A stretch of DNA of 64,000 bases, taken from Paenibacillus tundrae (GTDB taxonomy: Bacteria; Bacillota; Bacilli; Paenibacillales; Paenibacillaceae). The stretch lies in assembly GCF_030812775.1 (NCBI RefSeq), contig NZ_JAUSTI010000001.1:62001-126000 (forward strand), given 5' to 3'. Below, piece by piece: positions 55,250 through 64,000 of the stretch (position 1 is the first letter of the stretch; each line of letters starts with the position of its first letter). The notes beneath the pieces are model-generated. The model was not told the DNA's origin, did no database searches, and saw only the letters and a program-made list of their open reading frames with translations. Position numbers and translations under genes: made by a program.

Positions 55250-56389
55250 ATGGCACAGGCGAGATTATTGTTGGAAGACGGCACACTGTTCACTGGTAAG
55301 GCGTTCGGAGCTGAAGGTGAAACAACGGGTGAGGTCGTTTTTAATACGGGAATTACAGGCTACCAAGAGGTGCTTTCGGATCCTTCTTATTGCGGTCAAA
55401 TCGTAACCATGACGTATCCGTTAATCGGTAACTACGGAATTACACGTGATGACTTTGAGTCGATTCGTCCATTTGTACACGGCTTTGTGGTACGTCGTCA
55501 TGAGCCAACGCCAAGTAACTGGCGTGCAGAGTACAGCGTAGACAATCTACTCAAAGAATACGGCATTGTAGGTATCAGTGAGATTGATACACGCATGTTG
55601 ACTCGCCGGATTCGCCACCACGGCACAATGAAGGGAATTCTCACAACAGGATCGAAGCCTGTGGAAGAACTGCTGGAGATGATGGGCGATACAACAATCG
55701 CTGAGCTGCGTAACCAAGTTCCACTGACGTCGACTCCTCATGTGTACAGTAGCCCAGGAACGGCTGAACGCATTGTGTTGGTAGATTACGGTGCAAAAAC
55801 AGGGATTTTGCGTGAACTTAGCAAACGTAACTGTGACGTAGTTGTTGTGCCTCATGATGTAACTGCAGACGAGATTCGTCGCCTGAACCCAGACGGTATC
55901 CAGTTGTCCAACGGCCCTGGGGATCCAAAAGATGTGCCTCACGCGGTTAAAATGATCAGTGAGTTACTCGGCGAATATCCGATCTTCGGCATCTGCCTTG
56001 GTCACCAACTCTTCGCGCTTGCAGCAGGAGCAGATACAGAGAAACTGAAATTCGGACACCGCGGCGGAAACCATCCGGTGAAAGAACTTGAAAGTGGACG
56101 TTGCTTCATCACTTCTCAGAACCATGGTTACACGGTGAATGAGGATTCTGTGAAGAACACAGATCTGGAAGTAACACATATCAATAATAACGATAAGACC
56201 ATTGAAGGTCTGAAACATAAAACATTCCCAGCGTTTTCCGTACAGTATCACCCGGAAGCAGCGCCAGGACCTTACGATAACAGTTATCTGTTTGATCGTT
56301 TCATCGAGATGATTCGTGAGCACAAAATCACTAACCCACCACAGCCACGTCAAGCCGTATTGGCAGCTGCAGTGAAAGGAGCACAATAA
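55250..56389 (+). CDS. carA: Carbamoyl-phosphate synthase small subunit (glutaminase)
   Basis: Glutamine amidotransferase subunit supplying ammonia to CarB, 379 aa. N-terminal CPSase domain begins [17 protein letters not shown]; the C-terminal class I glutaminase has the nucleophile Cys in [16 protein letters not shown] and the His-Glu pair in [20 protein letters not shown] precedes the ATG. 1 bp separates it from carB. Arginine-specific versus pyrimidine-specific copies cannot be told apart, but the operon says pyrimidine (pyrAA in Bacillus). Confidence 0.95.
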   Translation: MAQARLLLEDGTLFTGKAFGAEGETTGEVVFNTGITGYQEVLSDPSYCGQIVTMTYPLIGNYGITRDDFESIRPFVHGFVVRRHEPTPSNWRAEYSVDNLLKEYGIVGISEIDTRMLTRRIRHHGTMKGILTTGSKPVEELLEMMGDTTIAELRNQVPLTSTPHVYSSPGTAERIVLVDYGAKTGILRELSKRNCDVVVVPHDVTADEIRRLNPDGIQLSNGPGDPKDVPHAVKMISELLGEYPIFGICLGHQLFALAAGADTEKLKFGHRGGNHPVKELESGRCFITSQNHGYTVNEDSVKNTDLEVTHINNNDKTIEGLKHKTFPAFSVQYHPEAAPGPYDNSYLFDRFIEMIREHKITNPPQPRQAVLAAAVKGAQ

Positions 56390-56390
56390 C

Positions 56391-59300
56391 ATGCCGATTA
56401 ACAAAGACCTCAAAAAAATCCTGGTGATTGGTTCCGGACCAATCGTCATCGGTCAAGCGGCCGAGTTCGACTATGCCGGTACGCAAGCTTGCCAGGCGTT
56501 AAAAGAAGAAGGCGTGGAAGTTGTCCTCATCAACAGCAACCCTGCAACGATCATGACCGATACAAATATGGCTGACAAAGTATATATCGAACCAATCACA
56601 TTGGATTTCGTAACTCAAATCATCCGTCAAGAGCGTCCAGATGGATTGTTGCCAACACTGGGTGGCCAAACTGGTTTGAACATGGCGGTAGAACTTGCGC
56701 GTGCAGGTGTACTGGAACGTGAGAATGTGAAATTGCTGGGTACACAGCTAACCTCGATCGAAAAAGCAGAAGACCGGGACTTGTTCCGTGACCTAATGCG
56801 TGAACTGGAGCAGCCTGTACCTGAGAGTGTAATCGTAACAACACTGGAAGAATCACTGGATTTTGCAAATGAGATTGGCTATCCGATCATCGTTCGTCCT
56901 GCCTATACACTGGGTGGAACAGGCGGCGGAATCTGTGCGAACGAAGAAGAATTGCGCGAAACAGTAGCAGCAGGTCTTCGTTACAGTCCAATTGGGCAAT
57001 GTTTGGTTGAGAAAAGTATTGCTGGCATGAAAGAAGTCGAGTATGAAGTTATGCGAGACAAAAACGATAACTGTATCGTAGTCTGCAACATGGAAAACTT
57101 TGACCCCGTTGGCGTTCATACAGGCGACAGTATCGTAGTGGCACCAAGTCAAACGCTATCTGATCGTGAATACCAAATGCTGCGTTCGGCTTCCTTGAAA
57201 ATCATCCGTGCCCTTAACATCGAAGGTGGATGTAACGTACAATTCGCACTGGATCCACACAGCTTCCAATACTATGTTATCGAAGTTAACCCACGGGTAA
57301 GCCGTTCATCCGCGCTTGCTTCCAAAGCAACAGGTTATCCAATTGCCAAAATGGCTGCCAAAATTGCTATGGGATACACATTGGATGAAATCGTAAACCC
57401 GGTAACAGGTCAAACTTACGCTTGTTTTGAGCCTACACTCGATTACATCGTGAGCAAGATTCCTCGTTGGCCGTTCGATAAGTTTACATCAGCTAACCGG
57501 AAGCTTGGTACGCAGATGAAAGCAACGGGCGAAGTTATGGCGATTGGACGGACGTTTGAAGAATCCATTCATAAAGCTGTTCGCTCCCTGGAAATCGGCG
57601 TACACCGTCTCTATCTGAAAGAGGCAGAAACGCTTGATGAAGCAACGCTAAACGAGCGTCTGATCAAAGCGGACGATGAGCGTATGTTCTTGATTGCTGA
57701 GGCGTTCCGCAGAGGATATACTCTGCAACAACTTCAAGATCTGACGAAGATTGACTGGTGGTTCTTGGACAAAATTGAAGGTCTAATTAAATTCGAGGAT
57801 ACTATTCGTGAAGAGTCCGAACTATCACCCGAAACGTTATACCAAGCGAAACGCCTTGGATTTACGGATCGTGCGATTGCTGAATTGCGTGCTCAAGGTC
57901 AACCTGGTGGCACTTTGACAACAGAAGCAGAGGTTAGAGCGCGCCGTGAAGAAGAAAACCTTCGTCCTGTATACAAAATGGTAGATACATGTGCGGCCGA
58001 GTTCGAAGCAACAACGCCTTACTATTACTCGACTTACGAAACAGAGAATGAAGTCCTTCCTTCGGACAAGAAAAAAGTAGTTGTACTTGGTTCCGGTCCA
58101 ATCCGGATTGGTCAAGGGATTGAGTTTGACTATTCCACCGTACATGCGGTGTGGGCTCTTCAAAAAGCAGGCTACGAAGCAGTTATTATCAACAACAACC
58201 CGGAGACGGTATCTACGGACTTTAATACATCAGATCGTCTGTACTTCGAGCCACTGTTCTTCGAGGATGTCATGAACGTAATCGAACAAGAACAGCCGGT
58301 GGGCGTTATCGTACAGTTTGGTGGCCAAACGGCAATCAATCTCGCAGCACCACTGCGTAATGCAGGTGTAACTATCCTTGGTACGGATCTTGAAAGCATC
58401 GACGAAGCGGAAGACCGTAAGAAATTCGAGCACCTGCTCTCCCGTTTAGAGATTGCACAGCCGAAAGGTAAAACAGTCACTTCAGTAGATGATGCAGTAG
58501 AAACAGCTCAAGGTCTGGGATATCCAGTCCTCGTTCGTCCTTCGTACGTACTTGGTGGTCGAGCAATGGAGATTGTATACTCCGATGCTGAATTGCTGAC
58601 ATATATGGAGCAAGCGGTTAAGATTAACCCAGAGCATCCGGTACTAATTGACCGTTATATGCTGGGTAAAGAGGTAGAGGTAGACGCGATCTGTGATGGT
58701 GAAACGGTACTCGTTCCAGGAATCATGGAGCATATCGAACGCGCAGGGGTACACTCTGGTGACTCCATCGCGGTGTATCCGCCACAACACCTGTCCCAGG
58801 ATCTGAAAGAGAAGATTGTAGAAATTACTATCAAAATTGCAAAAGAATTGAAAACGATTGGTCTGGTTAACATCCAGTTTGTCATCCATGATGGCCAAGT
58901 GTATGTCATTGAGGTGAATCCACGTTCATCCCGTACCGTACCGTTCTTGAGCAAAGTAACGAACATTCCGATGGCTAACCTGGCAACACAAGCTATTCTC
59001 GGTGTGAAACTGAAAGACCTGGGTTATGTGGATGGTCTCTGGCCTGAAACGGATCATGTATCGGTTAAAGTTCCTGTGTTCTCCTTCGCGAAGCTGCGTC
59101 GTGTGGAACCAACGCTTGGTCCTGAGATGAAATCTACAGGTGAAGTAATGGGTCGTGACCCGAATTATGCCAAAGCACTGTTCAAAGGTCTCATCGGAGC
59201 AGGCATGAAAATTCCGGCTACTGGAGCTATTGTAGTTACTGTAGCAGACAAAGACAAAGATGAAGCAGTACCTTTGCTCGAAGGCTTCTACAGATTGGGT

Positions 59301-59609
59301 TACAAAATTATGGCTACAGGCGGAACAGCAGCAGCTCTCGAAGCAGCCAACATTCCGGTAACGAAAGTAAACAAATTAAGCGAAGGTTCACCGAACATTT
59401 TGGATATGATCCGCAGTGGTGAAGCGAACTTTGTGTTCAACACATTGACCAAAGGTAAAACACCGCAGCGTGACGGATTCAGAATCCGCCGTGAAGCGGT
59501 AGAGAACGGTGTCGTGTGTATGACTTCATTGGATACGATTAGTGCCCTGCTGAAAATGCTGGAAACAATCAACTTCTCCTCTGAGGCTATGCCAGCCTTT
59601 GTAAACTAA
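56391..59609 (+). CDS. carB: Carbamoyl-phosphate synthase large subunit
   Basis: ATP-dependent synthesis of carbamoyl phosphate, 1072 aa, full length. Two homologous ATP-grasp halves: the first opens [23 protein letters not shown], the second [22 protein letters not shown]. The C-terminal MGS-like regulatory domain (about 940-1072) includes [13 protein letters not shown] and [11 protein letters not shown], where UMP and related effectors act. AAAGGAGC precedes the ATG. Followed by a very short gap and repeat copy 3. Confidence 0.96.
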   Translation: MPINKDLKKILVIGSGPIVIGQAAEFDYAGTQACQALKEEGVEVVLINSNPATIMTDTNMADKVYIEPITLDFVTQIIRQERPDGLLPTLGGQTGLNMAVELARAGVLERENVKLLGTQLTSIEKAEDRDLFRDLMRELEQPVPESVIVTTLEESLDFANEIGYPIIVRPAYTLGGTGGGICANEEELRETVAAGLRYSPIGQCLVEKSIAGMKEVEYEVMRDKNDNCIVVCNMENFDPVGVHTGDSIVVAPSQTLSDREYQMLRSASLKIIRALNIEGGCNVQFALDPHSFQYYVIEVNPRVSRSSALASKATGYPIAKMAAKIAMGYTLDEIVNPVTGQTYACFEPTLDYIVSKIPRWPFDKFTSANRKLGTQMKATGEVMAIGRTFEESIHKAVRSLEIGVHRLYLKEAETLDEATLNERLIKADDERMFLIAEAFRRGYTLQQLQDLTKIDWWFLDKIEGLIKFEDTIREESELSPETLYQAKRLGFTDRAIAELRAQGQPGGTLTTEAEVRARREEENLRPVYKMVDTCAAEFEATTPYYYSTYETENEVLPSDKKKVVVLGSGPIRIGQGIEFDYSTVHAVWALQKAGYEAVIINNNPETVSTDFNTSDRLYFEPLFFEDVMNVIEQEQPVGVIVQFGGQTAINLAAPLRNAGVTILGTDLESIDEAEDRKKFEHLLSRLEIAQPKGKTVTSVDDAVETAQGLGYPVLVRPSYVLGGRAMEIVYSDAELLTYMEQAVKINPEHPVLIDRYMLGKEVEVDAICDGETVLVPGIMEHIERAGVHSGDSIAVYPPQHLSQDLKEKIVEITIKIAKELKTIGLVNIQFVIHDGQVYVIEVNPRSSRTVPFLSKVTNIPMANLATQAILGVKLKDLGYVDGLWPETDHVSVKVPVFSFAKLRRVEPTLGPEMKSTGEVMGRDPNYAKALFKGLIGAGMKIPATGAIVVTVADKDKDEAVPLLEGFYRLGYKIMATGGTAAALEAANIPVTKVNKLSEGSPNILDMIRSGEANFVFNTLTKGKTPQRDGFRIRREAVENGVVCMTSLDTISALLKMLETINFSSEAMPAFVN

Positions 59610-59613
59610 AAAG

Positions 59614-59672
59614 TGCGTGTTCAAAAAGGATGGTTTTCAGTACCGAGAAGAAGCGGACTTTTTGAACAACCT
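59614..59672 (+). repeat. Dispersed repeat, copy 3 (internally deleted)
   Basis: A 59-bp remnant keeping both ends of the 177-bp element. The junction GAGAAG-AAGCGG suggests deletion between AAG repeats. CTAAAAAG lies directly on each side (59606-59613 and 59673-59680), an 8-bp direct repeat. Located 4 bp after the carB stop. Confidence 0.75.
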
Positions 59673-59693
59673 CTAAAAAGACAACAATTAATG

Positions 59694-59732
59694 AAGGACA
59701 TCAGTCAACCTCCGGGTTGGCGGGATGTCCTT
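59694..59732 (+). terminator. Hairpin between carB and pyrF
   Basis: AAGGACATC (59694-59702) pairs with GATGTCCTT (59724-59732), inner stem CAACC/GGTTG. Only TTTA follows, so it may be a weak terminator, a processing site, or a stabiliser before pyrF. Confidence 0.45.
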
Positions 59733-59787
59733 TATATCGGGCAAAAACAATAAAAATAAGCCTTACAGGCAGAGGAGTTGCTGCGAA

Positions 59788-60528
59788 ATGAACCATCCTG
59801 ATTTCAACCAAATGGCAGGACGTTTAATGGTTGCTTTGGACTATCCTGAAGCAGAGCAAGCTAAGGAACTTGTACAGGCGCTTGAGGGAATACCCTGTTA
59901 CCTCAAAGTTGGTATGCAGTTGTTCTACGCAGCAGGACCAGACTTCATTCGAGAGTTGAAGTCCAAAGGATACTCCGTATTCCTTGATGTCAAAATGCAC
60001 GACATTCCAAATACTGTGCGTGGAGGTGCGGAGAGCATCACTCGTCTAGGAGTGGATATGTTCAATGTTCACGCTGCCGGGGGAACGGCTATGATGCGAG
60101 CAGCTCGTGAAGGTGCAGAAGCTGCATTGTTGGCTGATGCTTCACTAACTAGACCAGAGATCATTGCGGTTACGCAGCTTACCAGTACAAGCCAAGAAAC
60201 GATGAACACGGAAATCGGCATTGACGGTTCAGTAGAAGCGACAGTTGTCCGTTATGCCAGTCTCGCTCATGAATCAGGGTTGGATGGTGTTGTAGCTTCT
60301 CCTTTGGAAGTACCAGCCATTCGAGCGGCGTGTGGAAGTGAGTTTCACACCGTCACTCCGGGTATTCGCCCAGCAGGAAGCGGTCTCGGGGATCAGACAC
60401 GTGTGTTGACTCCTGGAGAAGCGATTGCTAGAGGTAGTCATTATATCGTCGTAGGCAGACCAATTACAGGTGCTCCGAATCCGCGTGAAGCGGCAGAGAC
60501 TATTTTGAAGGAGATGTTAAACATATGA
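59788..60528 (+). CDS. pyrF: Orotidine 5'-phosphate decarboxylase
   Basis: Final step of UMP synthesis, 246 aa, TIM barrel. Active-site motif [12 protein letters not shown] (Asp, Lys, Asp); VTQLTSTS and [10 protein letters not shown] follow. The ATG at 59788 is 10 bases after GAGGAG; the open frame to 59725 lacks one. It overlaps pyrE by 4 bp (ATGA). Confidence 0.95.
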   Translation: MNHPDFNQMAGRLMVALDYPEAEQAKELVQALEGIPCYLKVGMQLFYAAGPDFIRELKSKGYSVFLDVKMHDIPNTVRGGAESITRLGVDMFNVHAAGGTAMMRAAREGAEAALLADASLTRPEIIAVTQLTSTSQETMNTEIGIDGSVEATVVRYASLAHESGLDGVVASPLEVPAIRAACGSEFHTVTPGIRPAGSGLGDQTRVLTPGEAIARGSHYIVVGRPITGAPNPREAAETILKEMLNI

Positions 60529-61166
60529 TTACACTTAACGAGATTCCGAATCATATTGCTTCCCAATTGTTGAAAATCAAAGCGGTAGCACTGCGTCCGC
60601 AGCAACCTTTTACTTGGACGTCTGGCATCAAATCACCGATTTATTGTGATAACCGTCTGACCATGTCCTATCCTGAGATCCGGGAGGATATCGCTGAAGC
60701 TTTTGCAACGATCATTCGTGAACAATATCCGGAAGCAGAAGTGATTGCCGGAACAGCTACAGCAGGTATTCCTCATGCGGCATGGGTAGCCCAGAAGCTG
60801 AACCTGCCAATGGCCTACATTCGTGATAAGGCCAAAGGGCACGGTAAAGAAAACCTGATTGAAGGTTTGATCCAGGAAGGACAGAAGGTCGTGGTCATTG
60901 AAGATCTGATCTCAACGGGCGGAAGCTCCATTAAAGCTGCACAAGCTGTACAATCCGCTGGCGCAACACCGCTCGCCGTGCTCGCTATTTTCAGCTACCA
61001 GTTGGACAAAGGGTTCAAAGCCTTTGAGGAAGCAGGAATTAAACTGCAAACTCTGTCCAATTATACAGCATTGATGGATGTGGCTTTGGATCAAGGAACG
61101 ATTCAGGAAAGCGACTTCGCCCTGCTTAAATCATGGCGTGAAGATCCTTCTTCATTTGGTAAATAA
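60525..61166 (+). CDS. pyrE: Orotate phosphoribosyltransferase
   Basis: Converts orotate and PRPP to OMP, 213 aa. PRPP loop [18 protein letters not shown]; substrate segments [16 protein letters not shown] and [15 protein letters not shown]. Last gene of the pyr operon, translationally coupled to pyrF. A terminator follows at 61259. Like several other proteins encoded here it uses PRPP. Confidence 0.95.
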   Translation: MITLNEIPNHIASQLLKIKAVALRPQQPFTWTSGIKSPIYCDNRLTMSYPEIREDIAEAFATIIREQYPEAEVIAGTATAGIPHAAWVAQKLNLPMAYIRDKAKGHGKENLIEGLIQEGQKVVVIEDLISTGGSSIKAAQAVQSAGATPLAVLAIFSYQLDKGFKAFEEAGIKLQTLSNYTALMDVALDQGTIQESDFALLKSWREDPSSFGK

Positions 61167-61258
61167 TATCATATAGGCACAAATATGCAGACCTTGCATA
61201 AACGGTATCAAAATTGTAATGATTGTTGATATACAGGCAAATTCCATCGTTTAGTATA

Positions 61259-61287
61259 AAGCATCCCGCACTTTGGGGTGCTTTTTT
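61259..61287 (+). terminator. Terminator of the pyr operon
   Basis: AAGCATCCC (61259-61267) pairs with GGGGTGCTT (61275-61283) with one G-U; T-run follows. In the rest of the 288-bp gap, TATAAT (61365-61370) may be a -10 for the ABC genes, without a good -35. Confidence 0.8.
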
Positions 61288-61454
61288 GTTGTTCTCTACA
61301 GAATATTAACTTTTTCTCCGGAACGTTGTAAAAAGCTTGTAACTTTTAGTTGTGATTCGTCGTTTATAATGCAGTGTAGTATGGAATAGATTTCTAGTTT
61401 TAGAGTCTTCATGAAATGAGCGGAATGTAAAGAGAGGATGAGTGTGATTGCTGC

Positions 61455-62387
61455 ATGAAGAAGTTATTTTCCAAAATTAAATCTGCCAAAAGTCAGCCAG
61501 GGGATAAGCATGATATTGAGGGAGCAGAGCAGCCGGAGTCTGCCCAGCAGCAGGATCAAACGTACATAAGCGAAGCAAAGATTCCGGTGGACGAGAACCT
61601 CTCAGATGAGACGCTCACTGAACCGAACGAATCTAGCTCCGACGAACTGGCAGTTGCTGCTCAAGACAAGAAGGCCAAACCTGTGAAGAAGCGGGATCTA
61701 TTGCCTCCATATGATGGGCCTGTGCTGGAAGTGCGTAATGTGCATCGTAGTTTTCAGACAGGCAGCCGAATTATACATGTGCTCAAAGGCATTGACATGG
61801 AAGTTAACCCACAGCAGCTTGTCATGTTGAAGGGTCGCTCAGGCTCTGGTAAAACAACACTTCTTAATATGCTTGGTGGGCTAGATCAGCCTTCTAGCGG
61901 TGATATCCTATTCTCTGGCCAGCCTCTGCAGGATTGGGGTGACAGGCGGCGTACAGCGTTACGGCGTAAGGAAATCGGATTTATTTTTCAGGCGTATGCT
62001 CTTATGCCGTTATTATCTGCTTGGGAAAATGTAGAGCTGTCGCTAAGAATGGCAGATGTGCCTCGCTCGGAATGGAAAGAACGAGTAGGTCATTGTTTGG
62101 ATCTAGTTGGTCTGACCAAACGGGTGAAGCACAGACCATTTGAGATGTCCGGGGGGGAGCAGCAGCGGGTCGCGATTGCTAAAGCGATTGCACATCGGCC
62201 GAGATTGTTGCTTGCGGATGAGCCGACAGCCGAACTGGATTCCAAGATGGGTGCACAGGTTATGGCTGTATTTCGCAATATTATTGAAGTAGAACAAGTA
62301 ACGATATGTATGACTACACACGATCCTACAATTCTGGAGGTTGCGGACCATGTTTATGAAATGGCGGACGGCAGATTTATCAAGTAA
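61455..62387 (+). CDS. ABC transporter ATP-binding protein (LolD/MacB type)
   Basis: ATPase of a MacB/LolD-type exporter, 310 aa. Walker A GRSGSGKT (127-134), signature MSGGEQQR (about 231), Walker B LLADEPTAELDS. The core is preceded by about 90 unusual residues, acidic and Ser/Gln-rich with a basic KKAKPVKKRD end; typical members start near LEVRNVHRSF. The assigned ATG at 61455 is about 17 bases from AGAGAGG, poor spacing; a tiny frame MSVIAA (61438-61458) overlaps it by ATGA. Operates with the adaptor and permease downstream. Substrate unknown. Confidence 0.8.
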   Translation: MKKLFSKIKSAKSQPGDKHDIEGAEQPESAQQQDQTYISEAKIPVDENLSDETLTEPNESSSDELAVAAQDKKAKPVKKRDLLPPYDGPVLEVRNVHRSFQTGSRIIHVLKGIDMEVNPQQLVMLKGRSGSGKTTLLNMLGGLDQPSSGDILFSGQPLQDWGDRRRTALRRKEIGFIFQAYALMPLLSAWENVELSLRMADVPRSEWKERVGHCLDLVGLTKRVKHRPFEMSGGEQQRVAIAKAIAHRPRLLLADEPTAELDSKMGAQVMAVFRNIIEVEQVTICMTTHDPTILEVADHVYEMADGRFIK

Positions 62388-63465
62388 AGCTGCCGCTACG
62401 AAGAAGGGGAAACGTGCAGCGCTTATCGTGCTGAGTGCGATAGTTGTTGCAACGATGTCGGGATGTTCTTTGTTACCGGCAGAGACAGAGGAGGAAGTAC
62501 TTCCGCCAATTACGCCGCCAACGATCTCCAAAAAGCCGGAATATGAAGTCCGGACCGAGACACTGGAGAAGAAAGTAAGCGGTAGCGGTAAAATGATGAG
62601 TCAGAGGGAAGAAAAGGTGTATTTTACGCTGGACGGTATGCACGTGAAAGAGCTGAATGTGAAACTAGGGGATAAAGTCAAAAAGGGTCAGCTCCTTGCT
62701 GTGCTTGATGTGGAGAGCGTGGAGAAGGAAATTCGGGCGAAGAACCTTCAGATTCGCAAAGCTGAGGTGCAGATGAAGGAAACGCTGCGTAAGCGGGATG
62801 AGATGGATCCTGTGGAATTCGAAGAAGCGACCATTGCTTTTGAAGAGCTACGTCAGGAATTGGCTGATCTGGAGGAGCAGTTGGGGAAAGCGACTCTAAC
62901 AGCTCCATTCGGGGGAACAGTCATTGCCGTTCAGGTGGAAAAGGGTGCTGCTGTCAAGGCGTATGATCCGATTGCCACGATTGCTGATACTTCGAATCTC
63001 GTCGTTGCAGCTACGTTTGCCAAAGAAGATCTTGAGAAATTCTCTGTAGGCATGAAAGCAGACGTTGATATTAATGGCGCAGGCAAGGTCTCTGGAGTTA
63101 TTAAAGTTATGCCAACTGCGCAATCTTCAGACAGCGGAAGTGGTAGTGGGGGAAGTTCAGGAGACGCCAATACACCTCCGGCAAAAGAATCACTTGATCA
63201 ATATGTGATCGTTTCCTTGGCGAAAATGCCTAAGGGCGTTGAACGCGGTACACCGCTTACGGTATCCATTGTAACGCAGCGTACCAAGGACGCAGTTGTT
63301 ATTCCAGTGTCGGCTCTTCGTTCCATTGGATCAAGAACCTATGTCCAGGTTGTAGAGAACGATGGCAGCAAACGAGAAGTGGATGTTGAGGTTGGCCAGC
63401 AGACGTCTACAGATGTAGAGATTCTGAAAGGCCTTACCGTTGGACAGAAAGTAGTGGGTCGCTAA
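62350..63465 (+). CDS. Membrane-fusion adaptor (HlyD/MacA type), predicted lipoprotein
   Basis: Periplasmic-type adaptor subunit of an ABC exporter, 371 aa. N-terminal hydrophobic segment (about 22-38) ends in MSGC, a lipobox-like site with C39. A biotinyl-lipoyl domain (KELNVKLGDKVKKGQLLAVLD), a coiled coil (about 115-180) and a beta-barrel domain (TLTAPFGGTVIAVQVEKGAAV) follow; a Gly/Ser-rich insertion at about 257-275 is unusual. I chose the ATG at 62350, 9 bases from GGAGG, giving a 38-bp overlap with the ATPase gene; TTG at 62341 abuts that site. Its stop shares a base with the permease start. Confidence 0.8.
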   Translation: MFMKWRTADLSSKAAATKKGKRAALIVLSAIVVATMSGCSLLPAETEEEVLPPITPPTISKKPEYEVRTETLEKKVSGSGKMMSQREEKVYFTLDGMHVKELNVKLGDKVKKGQLLAVLDVESVEKEIRAKNLQIRKAEVQMKETLRKRDEMDPVEFEEATIAFEELRQELADLEEQLGKATLTAPFGGTVIAVQVEKGAAVKAYDPIATIADTSNLVVAATFAKEDLEKFSVGMKADVDINGAGKVSGVIKVMPTAQSSDSGSGSGGSSGDANTPPAKESLDQYVIVSLAKMPKGVERGTPLTVSIVTQRTKDAVVIPVSALRSIGSRTYVQVVENDGSKREVDVEVGQQTSTDVEILKGLTVGQKVVGR

Positions 63466-64000
63466 TGGGGCTGCCATTGCTTCGGCTGCTGTTCCGCAAA
63501 ATGTGGAACACTCGCTGGATGACTTTCAGCACATTGATTGGATTAATCGTGGCGGTTGCGTTCACCGTCAGTATTCCGATGTATGCCGACGGTGCGCTGA
63601 AGCGAGTTGTAGCCCAAACCTTACAGGACAATAGCGAAGGTTTGCCAGCAGGTTCATTGCTGATGAGTTACCAGGCTCCTGGTGGAGTGAAGACAGATAC
63701 ACTGGGTTTGGAAGAAGTGGATCGGTATATCCGTGAGGATGTGCCGCGTGATATTGGTTTTCCCTTCCATACCTATGTGAACTCTCGTTTTATCCGCAGT
63801 ACGGAGGTTAATCCAGAGGATCCAACGAAGGTAGATGCAAGCCGGGTCCGTAGCATGAGTCTGGGAACGATGTCTGGCTTGGATTCACAGGTCAGCTATT
63901 CGACAGGACTTAAGCCTGGTAACCAGGTGAAGGATGGAATCATTGAAGCGGTAATGCTGGAAGAAGGCATGTATCGAAACGATCTGCACATTGGGGATAT
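63465..64000 (+). CDS. FtsX/MacB-like ABC permease, truncated by window end
   Basis: First 178 or so codons of a permease, open to the end of the window. ATG at 63465 shares one base with the TAA of the adaptor gene. The N-terminus MGLPLLRLLFRKMWNT is cytoplasmic and basic, followed by a hydrophobic helix (about 20-40) ending near SIPMYADGA, then a long extracytoplasmic region. This fits MacB/FtsX-type permeases and the upstream ATPase-adaptor pair. Family certainty is limited by the missing part. Confidence 0.65.
   Translation, partial: MGLPLLRLLFRKMWNTRWMTFSTLIGLIVAVAFTVSIPMYADGALKRVVAQTLQDNSEGLPAGSLLMSYQAPGGVKTDTLGLEEVDRYIREDVPRDIGFPFHTYVNSRFIRSTEVNPEDPTKVDASRVRSMSLGTMSGLDSQVSYSTGLKPGNQVKDGIIEAVMLEEGMYRNDLHIGD

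Noticed and set aside
58172..58480. Reverse-strand frames within carB
   Set aside because: Shadows of a highly biased gene, without ribosome sites.

Overview
The window is a chromosomal segment of a spore-forming, Gram-positive Firmicute, almost certainly Paenibacillus. Gene order follows the Bacillus subtilis ylb/yll – dcw – spoIIG – ylm – divIVA – ileS – lspA – pyr stretch. Sporulation genes (gerR-like, spoVD, spoVE, spoIIGA, sigE, sigG) and A-T-rich intergenic DNA fit that. A MurE with the DNPR motif points to meso-diaminopimelate peptidoglycan. Paenibacillus-like departures from B. subtilis are a type-2 IleRS, an S-adenosylhomocysteine hydrolase, a probable LL-DAP aminotransferase and a fused OppDF ATPase. 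Nearly all genes lie on the + strand; the exception is a TraR/YteA-type gene at 43.6-44.3 kb.

Layout. (1) 0.2-8.0 kb: gerR/rsfA-like regulator, panE, a DUF3397 membrane protein and an oppA-oppB-oppC-oppDF oligopeptide importer with an attenuating hairpin after oppA. (2) 8.1-11.1 kb: bshC and ahcY. (3) 11.3-31.4 kb: a complete division and cell wall (dcw) cluster, mraZ-rsmH-ftsL-pbpB-spoVD-murE-murF-mraY-murD-spoVE-murG-murB-murA-divIB-ftsA-ftsZ, with a visible MraZ operator. (4) 31.6-34.3 kb: spoIIGA-sigE and sigG. (5) 34.6-43.0 kb: ylmC-pgeF-ylmE-sepF-ylmG-ylmH, divIVA, and ileS behind a T-box leader. An unusual array of 85-bp tandem repeats lies between the T-box terminator and ileS. (6) 43.2-47.4 kb: DUF5665 protein, YteA-like protein, lspA, a RluD-type pseudouridine synthase and an aminotransferase. 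(7) 47.5-51.3 kb: an accessory operon of a UbiA-type prenyltransferase, a HAD-IB phosphatase, two half-size SMR/EamA membrane proteins and a large polytopic membrane protein. (8) 51.5-61.3 kb: pyrR-pyrB-pyrC-carA-carB-pyrF-pyrE behind a PyrR attenuator; pyrP, pyrK and pyrD are absent and three repeat elements sit inside the operon. (9) 61.4 kb to the end: an ABC ATPase, a lipoprotein-type membrane-fusion adaptor and a truncated FtsX-like permease.

The most notable candidate system is region 7. Its gene set matches, step for step, what would be needed to make polyprenyl-phosphoribose from PRPP, dephosphorylate it, flip it across the membrane and transfer the sugar outside. This is an inference from family and context. 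The second notable item is a small mobile-looking repeat family (copies at 34.4, 53.4 and 59.6 kb) with terminal inverted repeats and flanking direct repeats; two of its copies are inside the pyr operon. All coordinates come from reading the sequence; no database search was run.
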